A DNA stretch of 64,000 nt from Mycobacterium asiaticum (GCF_001673315.1 NZ_LZLQ01000058.1:33169-97168), one strand, 5' to 3'; positions 1-8,558 are shown, counted from the first letter of the stretch. Numbers and translations are program-made. The notes: generated by a model from the sequence alone, not told the origin.

Positions 1-1
1 A

Positions 2-319
2 GGCCTTCAACACCACTTGAGTGCGGTCGGGGTCATCGATTTCCAGCTGGCCGGTGAGTCGCTGCAACTCGTCGCGTTCAGCGCCAAAGACGGCACACTG
101 CAGGTGTTGTTCACCGACGCCACCAGCGGAGTCACGACATACCCTGGCGCTCGGTCACTTTCGGTCAGCCAGCCGGACGCCGAAGGGAGAGTGACGCTGG
201 ACTTCAACCGGGCATCCAACCTGCCGTGCTCGTTCACCGACTACGCGACCTGCCCGGTCGCGCCGCCGGAGAACCGGCTGCCGATCGCTGTTGAAGCCGG
301 TGAAAAGAACCCCCGCTGA
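2..319 (+). CDS. DUF1684 family protein, C-terminal part (5' truncated by window edge)
   Basis: The reading frame is open from the first bases, so the gene starts outside the window. The visible 105 residues match the C-terminal half of DUF1684 proteins: a strand region ending in DATSG..TYPGAR, then LDFNRASNLPCSFTDYATCP and a final PPENRLPIAVEAGEK. The family is conserved in actinobacteria and has no defined reaction that I know of. A TTG at 17 could start translation but would cut into the conserved domain, so it is unlikely to be the real start. The next gene converges on it with a 6-bp gap. Confidence 0.8.
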   Translation, partial: GLQHHLSAVGVIDFQLAGESLQLVAFSAKDGTLQVLFTDATSGVTTYPGARSLSVSQPDAEGRVTLDFNRASNLPCSFTDYATCPVAPPENRLPIAVEAGEKNPR

Positions 320-325
320 GCGGGT

Positions 326-748
326 CTACTCCAGCACGAAGACCGGGATGAGCCGATCCGTCTTCGTCTGATACTCGGCATATGGCGGGTAGGCCTCTAC
401 AGCCAGCCGCCACCACTGCTCACGTTCGGCTCCCTCAACCTCGCGCGCCGTCAGGGTGACAACCTTCGTACCGTCCTGCAGGGTCACAGCAGGGTTGGCT
501 TTGAGGTTGAAGTACCAGGACGGGTGCTCGGGTGCGCCGCCCTTGGACGCCACGATCGCGTAACTGCCGTCCTTCTCGACGCGCATGAGGGGCACATACC
601 GTTGCTTTCCGGACTTCGCACCAGTCATCGTCACCAGGACGACCGGCTTGTCGAAAATCTCGACGCCATCGGTGGTGCCTTGTTTCAGGATCTGTTCGGT
701 CTGCTTACGTACCCACTCGGTGGGGCTCAGCTCGATCTGGTCAGCCAT
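326..748 (-). CDS. F420-dependent nitroreductase-family (Ddn/FKAP-like) protein
   Basis: This 140-residue protein matches the deazaflavin (F420)-dependent nitroreductase family typified by M. tuberculosis Ddn (Rv3547). Visible family motifs are TGAKSGKQRYVPL, the ASKGGAPEHPSWYFNLKANP block that forms the F420 site in Ddn, and the C-terminal YPPYAEYQTKTDRLIPVFVLE. The ATG at 748 (MADQIELSPTEW) was preferred to the upstream extension, because 140 residues is the family norm and the extension lacks family similarity. Family members reduce quinones or nitro compounds with F420H2, and the substrate here is unknown. It is divergent from malQ, leaving 173 bp for both promoters. Confidence 0.85.
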   Translation of the reverse strand: MADQIELSPTEWVRKQTEQILKQGTTDGVEIFDKPVVLVTMTGAKSGKQRYVPLMRVEKDGSYAIVASKGGAPEHPSWYFNLKANPAVTLQDGTKVVTLTAREVEGAEREQWWRLAVEAYPPYAEYQTKTDRLIPVFVLE

Positions 749-921
749 ACCGATTGGCAACAACCCGGCACTGCTGGTCCATTCCCCGGCGGCGGTATTG
801 GTGCGGAGCCGCGGCTGTGGGTGCGCCGACGGGAACCACCCTCGCAGTGCTCTCAAGTGGCAAAACACCACGGCGGCAAGCAAATCGGTGTGAGGTTACT
901 GGGCGCGGGTATATAAGCGCC

Positions 922-2979
922 GTGTCCCGCAACTCGATACCCGACGACCTGCGGCGGCTGGCCGCCGCGCACGGGGTCGCCACCTCCTACCGCAACGAGC
1001 GACGCGAACCTGTGCACGTCGACGCCGATGTGGTGATCCGAGTGCTCGGGCTGCTCGATGTCGAGGCGTTCACCGAAGCCGATCGCCGCCGCGAGCTGGC
1101 CAGGCTCGCCGAACACGACCGCGCCGGTGTGGTGCCACCCACCATCGCCGTGCGCAACACCGGGCGTCCGCGTCCGGTCCCCGGAGCCGCCTTGCTGGTC
1201 GGCGAGGACGGCAGCCAGACCGAGTTGCGCGATGAGCTGCCCGCCGAATTGTCGCCGGGCTGGTACCGGCTGCACACCCGGGACGGGCAGCAGGTCACCG
1301 TGGTCGCCGCCCCACCACAGGTGCCGCCCACCCCGGCCACCTGGGGATGGATGTTGCAGCTCTACGCATTGCGCTCGGCCCGCTCGTGGGGGATCGGCGA
1401 TTTGGGCGACCTCAAGGACTTCGTGCAGTGGTCTGCCACCGAGCACGGCGCCGGCGCGATTCTGCTCAATCCCCTGCATGCCCCCGGCCCGACACATCCC
1501 GTGCAGCCTTCGCCGTACACCCCGTCGAGCCGGCGCTTCGCAAACCCGCTGGCACTCCGCATCGAAGACCTCGACAGCTACCGGCGGGCCGATCCCGTCA
1601 CGCGCGCCGAGGTAGACGCCCTACGGGTGTCGGCGAGCACCCCGCGGATCGATCACGACCTGGTCTGGGCCGCCAAGCGTTCGGCGTTGGAGTTGCTCTG
1701 GCGTGCCGGTGGCCGGCCCACTCCGCTGGACGACCCCTCTGCCGCGCAGGGCCTGCGGGACTTCGCGACCTACTGCGCGCTGGCCGAGGTGCACGGCGGT
1801 AACTGGACCCGGTGGCCTGAGCCGTTACGGGATGTCGGCGGGTCGGCCGTGGCGGCGGCACGCGCAGAGTTGGCGCCGCGGGTGGCATTCCACGCCTGGG
1901 TGCAGCAGCGCTGCGCCGAGCAGCTCATGGCGGTACGCAATACCGCGCGTGATGCCGGGATGGCACTCGGTGTGCTGCACGACCTCGCAGTAGGTGTCGA
2001 CCCGGCCGGCGCCGACGCCTGGGCGCTGGCTGACGTGCTGGCGACGGGTGTCAGCGTGGGGGCGCCGCCGGACAATTTCACGCCCCGCGGGCAGGACTGG
2101 GGGCTCCCGCCGTGGCGGCCCGATCGCCTCGCCAAAACCGGGTACGTCGCGTTGCGGGACATGGTGCGCGCCGTGCTGGTCCATGCCGACGGCCTGCGGA
2201 TCGATCACGTGGCGGGCCTGTGGCGGTTGTGGTGGATTCCGCCCGGCGACGGTCCCGATCGCGGCACCTACGTGCACTACGACGCCGACGTCATGTTGGC
2301 CGTCCTGGCCGTGGAAGCCCACCGGGCCGGGGCCACGGTGGTCGGCGAGGACCTCGGCACCGTCGAACCGGTGGTCACCGAGGCGCTGGCGGGCAACGGG
2401 ATGCTCGGTTGCGCGGTGGCGTGGTTCACCCGCGACGAGTCAGCCCCCGGTGAACCACTGCTGCCGCCGGGGAAGTGGCCATCGCGGGCGGCCGCCAGCC
2501 TTTCCACCCACGACCTGCCCACCGCGGCCGGCTTTCTACGCGCGGAGCACGTACGGACGCGCGCAGACCTGGGACTGCTCAACGATGTGCCGGCCGAACA
2601 GGCCGCGGCAGAGCGAGAACGCACCGAATGGCTTGCCCTGCTGCGTTCGGAAAACCTGTTGCCCGCTGAGAACACCGCTGCGGAACCCGACGAGACAGAA
2701 ATCATCGTGGCGATGCACCGCTTCCTCGCGGCTACCCCGAGCCGACTGAAGTTGATCTCACCCTACGACGTGCTCGGGGAGACGCGGCAGCCGAATTTGC
2801 CTGGCACGGTTGACGAATACCCGAACTGGCGGCTTCCGCTGCCGGAGACTCTGGAAGAGCTTCGTGACGACCCCAGGGTGGCCGCGATCACCGCGCTGTT
2901 CGGCGGCTCTGCTCAATCTTCGCCGGCACCAACGGATTCGACCGGGATTTCGACTGGGATTTCGACTGGGATGGTGTAG
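922..2979 (+). CDS. malQ: 4-alpha-glucanotransferase (amylomaltase, GH77)
   Basis: MalQ moves maltosyl and longer glucan units between 1,4-alpha-glucans in cytosolic glycogen and maltodextrin metabolism. The 685-residue product has the GH77 landmarks in order: [47 protein letters not shown], the nucleophile region DGLRIDHVAG followed by LWWIP, the acid/base region VVGEDLGTVEP, STHDLPT and a late NLPGTVDEYPNW. The GTG at 922 was chosen because the N-terminal domain (NSIPDDLRRLAAAHGVATSY) starts there. The last residues (STGISTGISTGMV) come from a 12-bp tandem repeat and lie inside a 67-bp overlap with the convergent anti-sigma gene. Confidence 0.93.
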   Translation: MSRNSIPDDLRRLAAAHGVATSYRNERREPVHVDADVVIRVLGLLDVEAFTEADRRRELARLAEHDRAGVVPPTIAVRNTGRPRPVPGAALLVGEDGSQTELRDELPAELSPGWYRLHTRDGQQVTVVAAPPQVPPTPATWGWMLQLYALRSARSWGIGDLGDLKDFVQWSATEHGAGAILLNPLHAPGPTHPVQPSPYTPSSRRFANPLALRIEDLDSYRRADPVTRAEVDALRVSASTPRIDHDLVWAAKRSALELLWRAGGRPTPLDDPSAAQGLRDFATYCALAEVHGGNWTRWPEPLRDVGGSAVAAARAELAPRVAFHAWVQQRCAEQLMAVRNTARDAGMALGVLHDLAVGVDPAGADAWALADVLATGVSVGAPPDNFTPRGQDWGLPPWRPDRLAKTGYVALRDMVRAVLVHADGLRIDHVAGLWRLWWIPPGDGPDRGTYVHYDADVMLAVLAVEAHRAGATVVGEDLGTVEPVVTEALAGNGMLGCAVAWFTRDESAPGEPLLPPGKWPSRAAASLSTHDLPTAAGFLRAEHVRTRADLGLLNDVPAEQAAAERERTEWLALLRSENLLPAENTAAEPDETEIIVAMHRFLAATPSRLKLISPYDVLGETRQPNLPGTVDEYPNWRLPLPETLEELRDDPRVAAITALFGGSAQSSPAPTDSTGISTGISTGMV

Positions 2980-3395
2980 TTCAGACAGACCGTGGTGCCG
3001 GTGGAGCGGGCATTGATGGTGCAGTGGTCCGCCAGTGTGTGCATCAGCATTATGCCCCGGGATGCGAACGGGTCCTCTGGTCGACGGCGCACCGGACGGT
3101 GCCAGGTGCCACGGTCGCTGATTCTCACACGCATGGTTTGCGACGCAGGATCGAAGTCGGCATACAACCGCATGGCTCCGGCTGCGTGCCGGTCCCGGTA
3201 GGCGTGCTCCACGCAGTTGGCCAAGGCCTCGTTCACGCTCAGGACGATGTCGTCGCGAATCTCCGCCGCTCCCCCGACCCGCTGTTGCAACCAGCGATCC
3301 AGGGAGCGGCGCCAGGCGGCCGCAGTCGTCGCGTCGGCCGCACCCGCGCATGTCAACCGAATGGGTTCGGTGGCAGTGGATGTCAGGACGCTCAT
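2913..3395 (-). CDS. RsbW-like anti-sigma factor / serine kinase (HATPase domain)
   Basis: The protein (160 residues from the ATG at 3395) is a small stand-alone GHKL ATPase of the anti-sigma type that controls SigF/SigB-like sigma factors. The N box is visible as LSVNEALANCVEHAYR, the G1 box as VRISDRGTW, and the G2 region as RGIMLMHTLADHCTIN. The C terminus carries a PVEIPVEIPVES repeat from the 12-bp tandem repeat. The ATG at 3395 was preferred over upstream in-frame starts because a SigF-like promoter ends about 10 bp before it. No sigma factor or anti-anti-sigma gene is adjacent, so its partner is unknown. Confidence 0.8.
   Translation of the reverse strand: MSVLTSTATEPIRLTCAGAADATTAAAWRRSLDRWLQQRVGGAAEIRDDIVLSVNEALANCVEHAYRDRHAAGAMRLYADFDPASQTMRVRISDRGTWHRPVRRRPEDPFASRGIMLMHTLADHCTINARSTGTTVCLNYTIPVEIPVEIPVESVGAGED
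2936..2971. repeat. 12-bp tandem repeat (3 units) inside two convergent gene ends
   Basis: Three 12-bp units (attcgaccggga, then tttcgactggga twice) occupy the overlap of malQ and the RsbW-like gene. The unit is a multiple of 3, so it encodes a four-residue repeat on both strands: GIST on the plus strand and PVEI on the minus strand. Gain or loss of units would keep both frames open. Confidence 0.85.
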
Positions 3396-3404
3396 GTTTA
3401 CGGC

Positions 3405-3431
3405 ATACCCATCAGGGGGGCGGGGGATAAC
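3405..3431 (-). promoter_or_regulatory. Possible SigF-type promoter of the RsbW-like gene
   Basis: On the minus strand GTTA (3428-3431) is followed after 17 bp by GGGTAT (3405-3410), close to the mycobacterial SigF consensus GTTT-N15-17-GGGTAT. The -10 element lies about 10 bp from the ATG, so the transcript would be leaderless or nearly so, which is common in mycobacteria. One -35 base differs from consensus. Confidence 0.4.
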
Positions 3432-3458
3432 GTTGGCGGCGTTTCTATTTGGCCACAA

Positions 3459-3932
3459 TCAATTCGCGGCCGCGGCGAGGTAATCCATGGGGCGCGCGTC
3501 CCCATGCCCCAAGCCCCGATGCGCGACGGCCGTAACCATCGCGGTCCCGTTGCTGATGGTCCCGACGATTGCGACTTCGTCGTTGATCGAAAACATCGGA
3601 GCGTTGGTGATCGGCGCGCTGCCGCCCTTGGTGATGGCGAGTGTGTCGGGGGTAACGACATAGGTTCGGGTGTAACCGTCGGCACTGCGCGCCGTTAACG
3701 AGGCGGACGAGACGGCCACCAGCGTTCCCTCTTGACTCACCTGTTCGGTGGCGGGGGGCACCGCATTCGGCGGGGCGGCATCCGGCCCGTTGTCCGGGCC
3801 GGTAGGAGTGAATAACGTCCCGCTGAAAATGACGGCGAACAATGCCACTGCCAGCAGTGACGCGGAGAATGCCGCGCCCACACCGGGCAATCTGAAATTC
3901 GATTGCTCGATGAGGCGGTGTCTGGCGCTCAC
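3459..3932 (-). CDS. Membrane-anchored or secreted conserved protein, function unknown
   Basis: This 157-residue protein has a basic N terminus, one hydrophobic segment at about residues 18-41 (AAFSASLLAVALFAVIFSGTL), a proline-rich linker, and a small beta-rich domain (GTLVAVSSASLTARSADGYTRTYVV..DTLAITKGG..FSINDEVAIVGT). The domain resembles short exported DUF5666-type modules, but I do not recognise the family firmly. There is no Cys lipobox. It lies 63 bp upstream of the RsbW-like gene on the same strand, but the promoter seen between them suggests separate transcription. Confidence 0.6.
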   Translation of the reverse strand: MSARHRLIEQSNFRLPGVGAAFSASLLAVALFAVIFSGTLFTPTGPDNGPDAAPPNAVPPATEQVSQEGTLVAVSSASLTARSADGYTRTYVVTPDTLAITKGGSAPITNAPMFSINDEVAIVGTISNGTAMVTAVAHRGLGHGDARPMDYLAAAAN

Positions 3933-4060
3933 GGTAATTCCTTAATTGCTCCGGTTACACGTCCGACAACTCTTCGCCCGCCGTCGAGTCAAGTCGTTGC
4001 AAACGTTGTTACCCGATGTGCGAGACCGATAAACGGCTTGAGTAACCGGGGAGCATCCCG

Positions 4061-4513
4061 TCAGCGACGGTGGGCACGCAATTGATAGAGCCCCTTGGTG
4101 ACGGCTACGACTGCGCCTGCGGCGTCGGTGACCACCGCTTCGAGCGTGTAGTCGGCTTTGCCGTTGGACTCGGCCTCGGCTTCGACCCGGGCAATGGTGT
4201 CCTCGTCCAGCTTTGCTTCGGCGCGCAGCGGCGTGCTGGCCATTCCGACAAACGAAATGTCGACGTTCTTCACCAACGGGAAATACTTGCCCGCATCGAA
4301 CGTGGACAGTGCGACGATTCCGCCGAGAATCTCAGCGACGGTGAACTGCACGCCGGCGTAGATCACGCCGAAGTGGTTGCCGTTTCCTTCGGCCGGAACA
4401 CTCGTCGCGGCGAAACCCCGCCCAGCCTCTAGTACCCGTACACCCATACGGTCGGCGATCGGAATTGTCGACGCCAGACTCGCATTCATCATTTCGACCA
4501 GCTGATCCGCCAC
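4061..4513 (-). CDS. Hotdog-fold thioesterase-like protein (PaaI/DUF4442 type)
   Basis: The protein (150 residues from a GTG at 4513) shows hotdog features: ADRMGVRVLEAGRGFAATSVP, then GNHFGVIYAGVQFTVAEILGGIVALS, where the H..G....VQFT..E pattern fits the PaaI/YiiD-C active-site helix, and a last strand VVTDAAGAVVAVTKGLYQLR. Such proteins usually hydrolyse acyl-CoA or acyl-ACP thioesters; the substrate is unknown. An open frame continues upstream into the diguanylate cyclase gene, but the GTG at 4513 gives a normal domain and lies 22 bp after that gene's stop. The two genes may be co-transcribed. Confidence 0.7.
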   Translation of the reverse strand: MADQLVEMMNASLASTIPIADRMGVRVLEAGRGFAATSVPAEGNGNHFGVIYAGVQFTVAEILGGIVALSTFDAGKYFPLVKNVDISFVGMASTPLRAEAKLDEDTIARVEAEAESNGKADYTLEAVVTDAAGAVVAVTKGLYQLRAHRR

Positions 4514-4535
4514 AGCGTTGATCGTTGCATACGGT

Positions 4536-5609
4536 TCAGCACAGATCGTGGTGGTACCACTGGTTCCCGCCAAGGCGCTTCGCCTGGTACATCGCGGCAT
4601 CGGAGGCAGTGATCAGGCGCGCGAGCAGCGCCTGGTGTTCACCCGCCGGGGCTTCGTCCAACAGGGCACACGCGGTGCCGATGCTGGCGGTGACTTCCGC
4701 GGTCGAGTCGGAGATGGCGAAGCACATCTGGGTAGCCAATGACTCGGCGTTGCACTTCACCGACGTGCCGGCGACCAGAAACTCTTCGCCGCCGCTTCGC
4801 GCCACCACAGCCTGGTCGTCAGCGGCCGCCAGCAGCGCCTGGCCGACCTGGACCAGCGCGTAGTCACCGGCGGCGTGGCCACGGTTGTCGTTGAGGCCTT
4901 TGAAGTTGTCCAAGTCGATCACCAGCACCACCAGATGCGCGTCGATGCCCCGGCGGGCCAGCATCATGCCTAGCGCATTGTGCTGGAACGCCCGCCGATT
5001 CAGCAGCCCGGTCAGCGGGTCGCGATCGGCTCGCAGCAGATCACCCGCCAGCGCGCGGACCAGGATGCGAATGGCTAGCGGCAAGGCGATGTTCACCTCG
5101 AGCACCAGCCACAAGTCCACGCCCGCCAGGGAGGGGTGCCCCGATGCCGCCAATTGCACTGCTTCGTAGCCGGCGACCGCGGCGGCGACGGCGAAGTTGT
5201 ACAGCACGAAGGCCGTCGTGTGGAAGAACGCGATGTAAGCGCCGAAGGTAGCGAAGGCGATGCAACCGATCAGCGCTGCCAACGGGTTGGGGTGCGCCAG
5301 ACACGCCAGCGCGACCGCGGTGTTGCACGTGACCGCGTAAACCACCGATTGGGTGCGCGTCGGCCAACGCCAGATCCAGAGCAATGTCGCCGCGACGCCT
5401 CCCGCGACCGCGGTCCAGGTCATCGCGATCCCCGCCGGCCCGGCCGGACCGTCGGACCCGGCCATCAACGCGAAGAGGCACAACACCATCGACGCGGAGA
5501 TGAACGCCATCAGGGCCCGGGTGGCACCGCTGATTCCCCGCGCAGCCAGGTAACCGGAGAGCCAGTCATACTGATCACCCCGTTGCCAGCGGCTAAAGAT
5601 CGCAGTCAT
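4536..5609 (-). CDS. Membrane diguanylate cyclase (GGDEF domain)
   Basis: The 357-residue protein makes cyclic di-GMP from GTP. About six hydrophobic segments fill residues 30-187, forming a membrane input module of unknown signal. The GGDEF domain begins at DRDPLTGLLNRRAF (196-208) and has the catalytic signature GGEEF at 273-277, a permitted variant. The RxxD inhibitory site is absent: AADDQAVVARSGGEEF has Asp where the Arg should be and Ala where the Asp should be. There is no EAL domain, so it should be synthesis-only. The ATG at 5609 starts the membrane part; longer upstream frames overlap the P450 gene antisense to its conserved residues. Confidence 0.9.
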   Translation of the reverse strand: MTAIFSRWQRGDQYDWLSGYLAARGISGATRALMAFISASMVLCLFALMAGSDGPAGPAGIAMTWTAVAGGVAATLLWIWRWPTRTQSVVYAVTCNTAVALACLAHPNPLAALIGCIAFATFGAYIAFFHTTAFVLYNFAVAAAVAGYEAVQLAASGHPSLAGVDLWLVLEVNIALPLAIRILVRALAGDLLRADRDPLTGLLNRRAFQHNALGMMLARRGIDAHLVVLVIDLDNFKGLNDNRGHAAGDYALVQVGQALLAAADDQAVVARSGGEEFLVAGTSVKCNAESLATQMCFAISDSTAEVTASIGTACALLDEAPAGEHQALLARLITASDAAMYQAKRLGGNQWYHHDLC

Positions 5610-5728
5610 CTTTGATTCCCCATCGCCACCACACTCGGTGGTGCTGACCCGTCGAGGCTGTCCCGAGGCTACCGAGGAGCTTAACCGCTGGTCATCCGCC
5701 CTGGGCCGGCATCCTCCGAAAACGGGGC

Positions 5729-6946
5729 CTACGTACCGACCGGCGCCGACGGCGTGAATACGACCGGCATGCTCTCCAGACCACTGACGAAATTGGCCGG
5801 CCGCAACGGCAGCGGGTCGTCCGAGGCCAACCGCAGATCGGGAAGTCGCCGCAACAACCGTTCCTGCATCATCGACAGCTCCAGGCGCGCCAATTGATTG
5901 CCCAGGCAGAAGTGGGTCCCGAAGCCGAATGCCATGTGCTGGTTCGGCTGCCTTTCGATCCGGAAGTTCTCGGGGTCGCCGAACACCTTCTCGTCGAAGT
6001 TCGCCGACTCGAACAGCAGGATGATTTTCTCCCCCGTCTTGAGCTGCGCTCCATGGAAGTCGATGTCGGCGGTGACCGTTCGCGCCATGTTCTTCACCGG
6101 TGAAGTCCAGCGCAGCATCTCTTCGATCGCTCCGGGCAACAGCCCCGGGTCCGCTACGAGTCGCTGATGCTGCTCCGGTTCTCGCAGTAGTTGCGCGGTA
6201 CCACCGGACAAGGTGTGCCGCGTGGTCTCGTCGCCGCCGATCAGCAGCAACAGCACCTCGGTGACGATTTCGTGGTCGGCCAGTTTCTGCCCGTCCACTT
6301 TCGCATGCACCAACACGCTGACCAGGTCGTTGGTCGGCTCGGCCTGGCGCGCCGCGATCATGCTGGTCATGTACTCGGTGTAGGCGGCGAACGCGTCCAC
6401 CGATACCTGAAAATCCTGTTCGGCGGTGGTGCTGCTGAGGAAGCTGACCATGTCGTCGGACCAACGCAGGAACATCTCACGTTCCTCCGGCAGCACCCCC
6501 AGCATGTCGCCGATGACGGCCATCGGCAGCGGTGCCGCGAGGTCCCGGACGAAGTCGCACTCGCCCCGTTCACACACCGCGTCGATCAGTGTGTCGCACA
6601 GCCCACCGATCGACTGTGCCCGGTCTTTCACGCGTTTGCGGGTGAAGCCCGCGTTGACGAGTTTGCGCCGCAACAGATGTTCCGGGTCGTCCATTGCGAT
6701 CATCATCGGTGGCGCGGCCTGGTCGGGTCGGATTCCGCCGGCGTTGGAGAACAATTCCGGGGTCCGCTCAGCCTCGATCACCGCTTGGTAACTGGCCGCG
6801 GCAGCCAAGCCTTTGCTGTCGCGAAACACCGGTTCGTGCTCACGCATCCACTTGTAGAACGATCGTGACTCGCCGGCGTAGAACTCACCGTCGGTCAGAT
6901 CGACGTCAGGACGTGATTTCCGCTGCGGCACAACAAGTTCTGGCAA
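5729..6946 (-). CDS. cyp142: Cytochrome P450, CYP142 family (steroid C26/C27 oxidase-like)
   Basis: The 405-residue P450 is very close, from memory, to M. tuberculosis CYP142A1 (Rv3518c), which oxidises the side-chain terminal carbon of cholesterol and cholestenone. Matching stretches include LFSNAGGIRPDQ, RRKLVNAGFTRKRVKD, CERGECDFVRDLAAPLPMAVIGDMLG and RPANFVSGLESMPVVFTPS. P450 landmarks are the I-helix LLIGGDETTRHT (235-246), the ExxR EEMLRW (275-280) and the heme loop FGFGTHFCLG with Cys347. The start is a TTG. Neighbours are a diguanylate cyclase and an amidase, not the cholesterol genes that surround cyp142 in M. tuberculosis, so this may be a relocated or second copy. Confidence 0.88.
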   Translation of the reverse strand: MPELVVPQRKSRPDVDLTDGEFYAGESRSFYKWMREHEPVFRDSKGLAAAASYQAVIEAERTPELFSNAGGIRPDQAAPPMMIAMDDPEHLLRRKLVNAGFTRKRVKDRAQSIGGLCDTLIDAVCERGECDFVRDLAAPLPMAVIGDMLGVLPEEREMFLRWSDDMVSFLSSTTAEQDFQVSVDAFAAYTEYMTSMIAARQAEPTNDLVSVLVHAKVDGQKLADHEIVTEVLLLLIGGDETTRHTLSGGTAQLLREPEQHQRLVADPGLLPGAIEEMLRWTSPVKNMARTVTADIDFHGAQLKTGEKIILLFESANFDEKVFGDPENFRIERQPNQHMAFGFGTHFCLGNQLARLELSMMQERLLRRLPDLRLASDDPLPLRPANFVSGLESMPVVFTPSAPVGT

Positions 6947-7040
6947 CGCTCAAACCCTTCGGACGCGCCGGGCCACTGCCCTTTACCGTAGACATTACAG
7001 TATGCCCCGCTGGAAAGGCAGCCACTTTTGACGGCCGCAG

Positions 7041-8510
7041 TTACATCGGCGCTACCCGCCCGTCCCACGGGACCGCCTGCTCGAGTTGGGCGGCCAATCG
7101 GATCAGTAGCGCTTCGCCACCTAGCGGCGCAACGAATTGCACACCGAGCGGAATACCGTCCGCGGTCCAGTGCAGCGGCAGTGAGATCGCCGGGCGGCCA
7201 GTGAGATTCGCCAGCTGGGTATAGGGCACCCAGCCCAGGTTCTTGTCCACCAAATCGTCGACGATCTTGGTGTACCGCAGCAGACTGGCGGTGCGCGTCT
7301 TGATCAACGCATCGGATGCCCGTTGAAGCGCAGCGGGTAGGTCGAACTCACCGATCCTGGGCGGCGGTGTGGCCAGCGTCGGGGTCAGCAACAGGTCGTA
7401 GGAATCGAAGAAGGTGGTCAGTCGGCGGGTGTGCTCGTGGCGCCGTTCGACGGCGTCCACATAGTCGACTCCGCTGGTGGCGCGGCCGATTGCGGCCATG
7501 ATGAGGGTGTCCCGCTCGAACGACTCGTTGCCTGCGCCGGTGAGCTTCTTGGCCCGGTCGACGTCCCATGCCAAGTGGACGAACCAGGTCAACAGAAAGT
7601 CGCGCGCGAGCGCGGCGTCGTCGTACGGCGCTTGGGGCAGTTCGTCGACGTGGTGTCCCAATTCGGTGAGGGCTCGCACGGTCGCATCGACCGCTGCGAA
7701 AGCCTCGGCATGCGGCTTCGGGGTGATCGCCGACGGCACCCGGACCCCGATCCGCAGTTTCGGCGGATCTTGGCCCACCCATGAAGCGAAGGGTTCTGAC
7801 GGCAGTTCCGGCAGGTAAGGCCCGAAAGGCTCACCGCCGCTGATCACGTCGAGCATCGCGGCCGTGTCACGCACCGTTCGGGAAACGACGCCCTGCACCG
7901 CGGCACCGTGCATTGCCTCACCTACGGCCGGGCCGAGCGGCGTTAGCCCGCGTCCCGGTTTCAGCCCTACCAGACCGCAACACGCGGCGGGGATGCGTAT
8001 CGAGCCCCCACCGTCATTCGCGCCCGCGCATGGCACGATCCCGGCCGCCACGGCCGCCGCCGACCCGCCCGACGAGCCACCGGGCGTCCGCTGCAGATTC
8101 CATGGGTTGCGCGCCGGGCCCCAAGCGTCGGATTCGGTGATGCCCTTGGCTCCGAACTCCGGCAGGTTGGTCTTCCCGAAGATGACCAGCCCCGCATCGA
8201 TCCAGTGCTGGACGACGGTCGCGTGCTCGGGGACGGGCGTTGTCATCAGCGCGCGGGACCCCTGCGAGGTCGGCAGACCGGCGTAGTCCTGCGCGATGTC
8301 CTTGATGAGGAACGGAACCCCGGCGAACGGACCGGTGGGCTGGTCGGTGGTAGTCGCGGGGACGTCACGCACGATGGCGTTGATCCGCGGATTCACCGCC
8401 GACGCCCGGTCCCGGGCCAGCGACAGTAGCTCGTCGGCGGACACTTCCTTGTCTGCGACCAGCTTCGCCAGCCCGGTGGCGTCGTATTTCCGGTATTCCT
8501 CGAAGTTCAT
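7041..8510 (-). CDS. Amidase signature family hydrolase
   Basis: The 489-residue enzyme hydrolyses C-N amide bonds with the Ser-cisSer-Lys triad of the amidase signature family. Candidate catalytic residues are Lys70 (PFLIKDIAQDY), Ser146 in RTPGGSSGGSAAAVAAG, and nucleophile Ser170 in DGGGSIRIPAACCGLVGLKP. The ATG at 8510 (MNFEEYRKYDATGLAKLV) begins at the usual family N terminus; the longer open frame upstream has no family similarity. Substrate specificity cannot be read from sequence. No GatB or GatC gene is near and the N terminus differs from GatA, so it is not the tRNA amidotransferase. Confidence 0.88.
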   Translation of the reverse strand: MNFEEYRKYDATGLAKLVADKEVSADELLSLARDRASAVNPRINAIVRDVPATTTDQPTGPFAGVPFLIKDIAQDYAGLPTSQGSRALMTTPVPEHATVVQHWIDAGLVIFGKTNLPEFGAKGITESDAWGPARNPWNLQRTPGGSSGGSAAAVAAGIVPCAGANDGGGSIRIPAACCGLVGLKPGRGLTPLGPAVGEAMHGAAVQGVVSRTVRDTAAMLDVISGGEPFGPYLPELPSEPFASWVGQDPPKLRIGVRVPSAITPKPHAEAFAAVDATVRALTELGHHVDELPQAPYDDAALARDFLLTWFVHLAWDVDRAKKLTGAGNESFERDTLIMAAIGRATSGVDYVDAVERRHEHTRRLTTFFDSYDLLLTPTLATPPPRIGEFDLPAALQRASDALIKTRTASLLRYTKIVDDLVDKNLGWVPYTQLANLTGRPAISLPLHWTADGIPLGVQFVAPLGGEALLIRLAAQLEQAVPWDGRVAPM

Positions 8511-8558
8511 GATTGGACCGTAGCGGGTTTCGACCGGACTGAATCGGGAGATCCTTAG

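Noticed and set aside
7041..8510. GatA subunit of the tRNA amidotransferase
   Set aside because: The amidase core is shared, but the N terminus differs and no gatB or gatC is near.
8527..8551. SigF promoter before the 55-residue protein
   Set aside because: The -10 (GGGAGA) matches consensus at only four of six positions.
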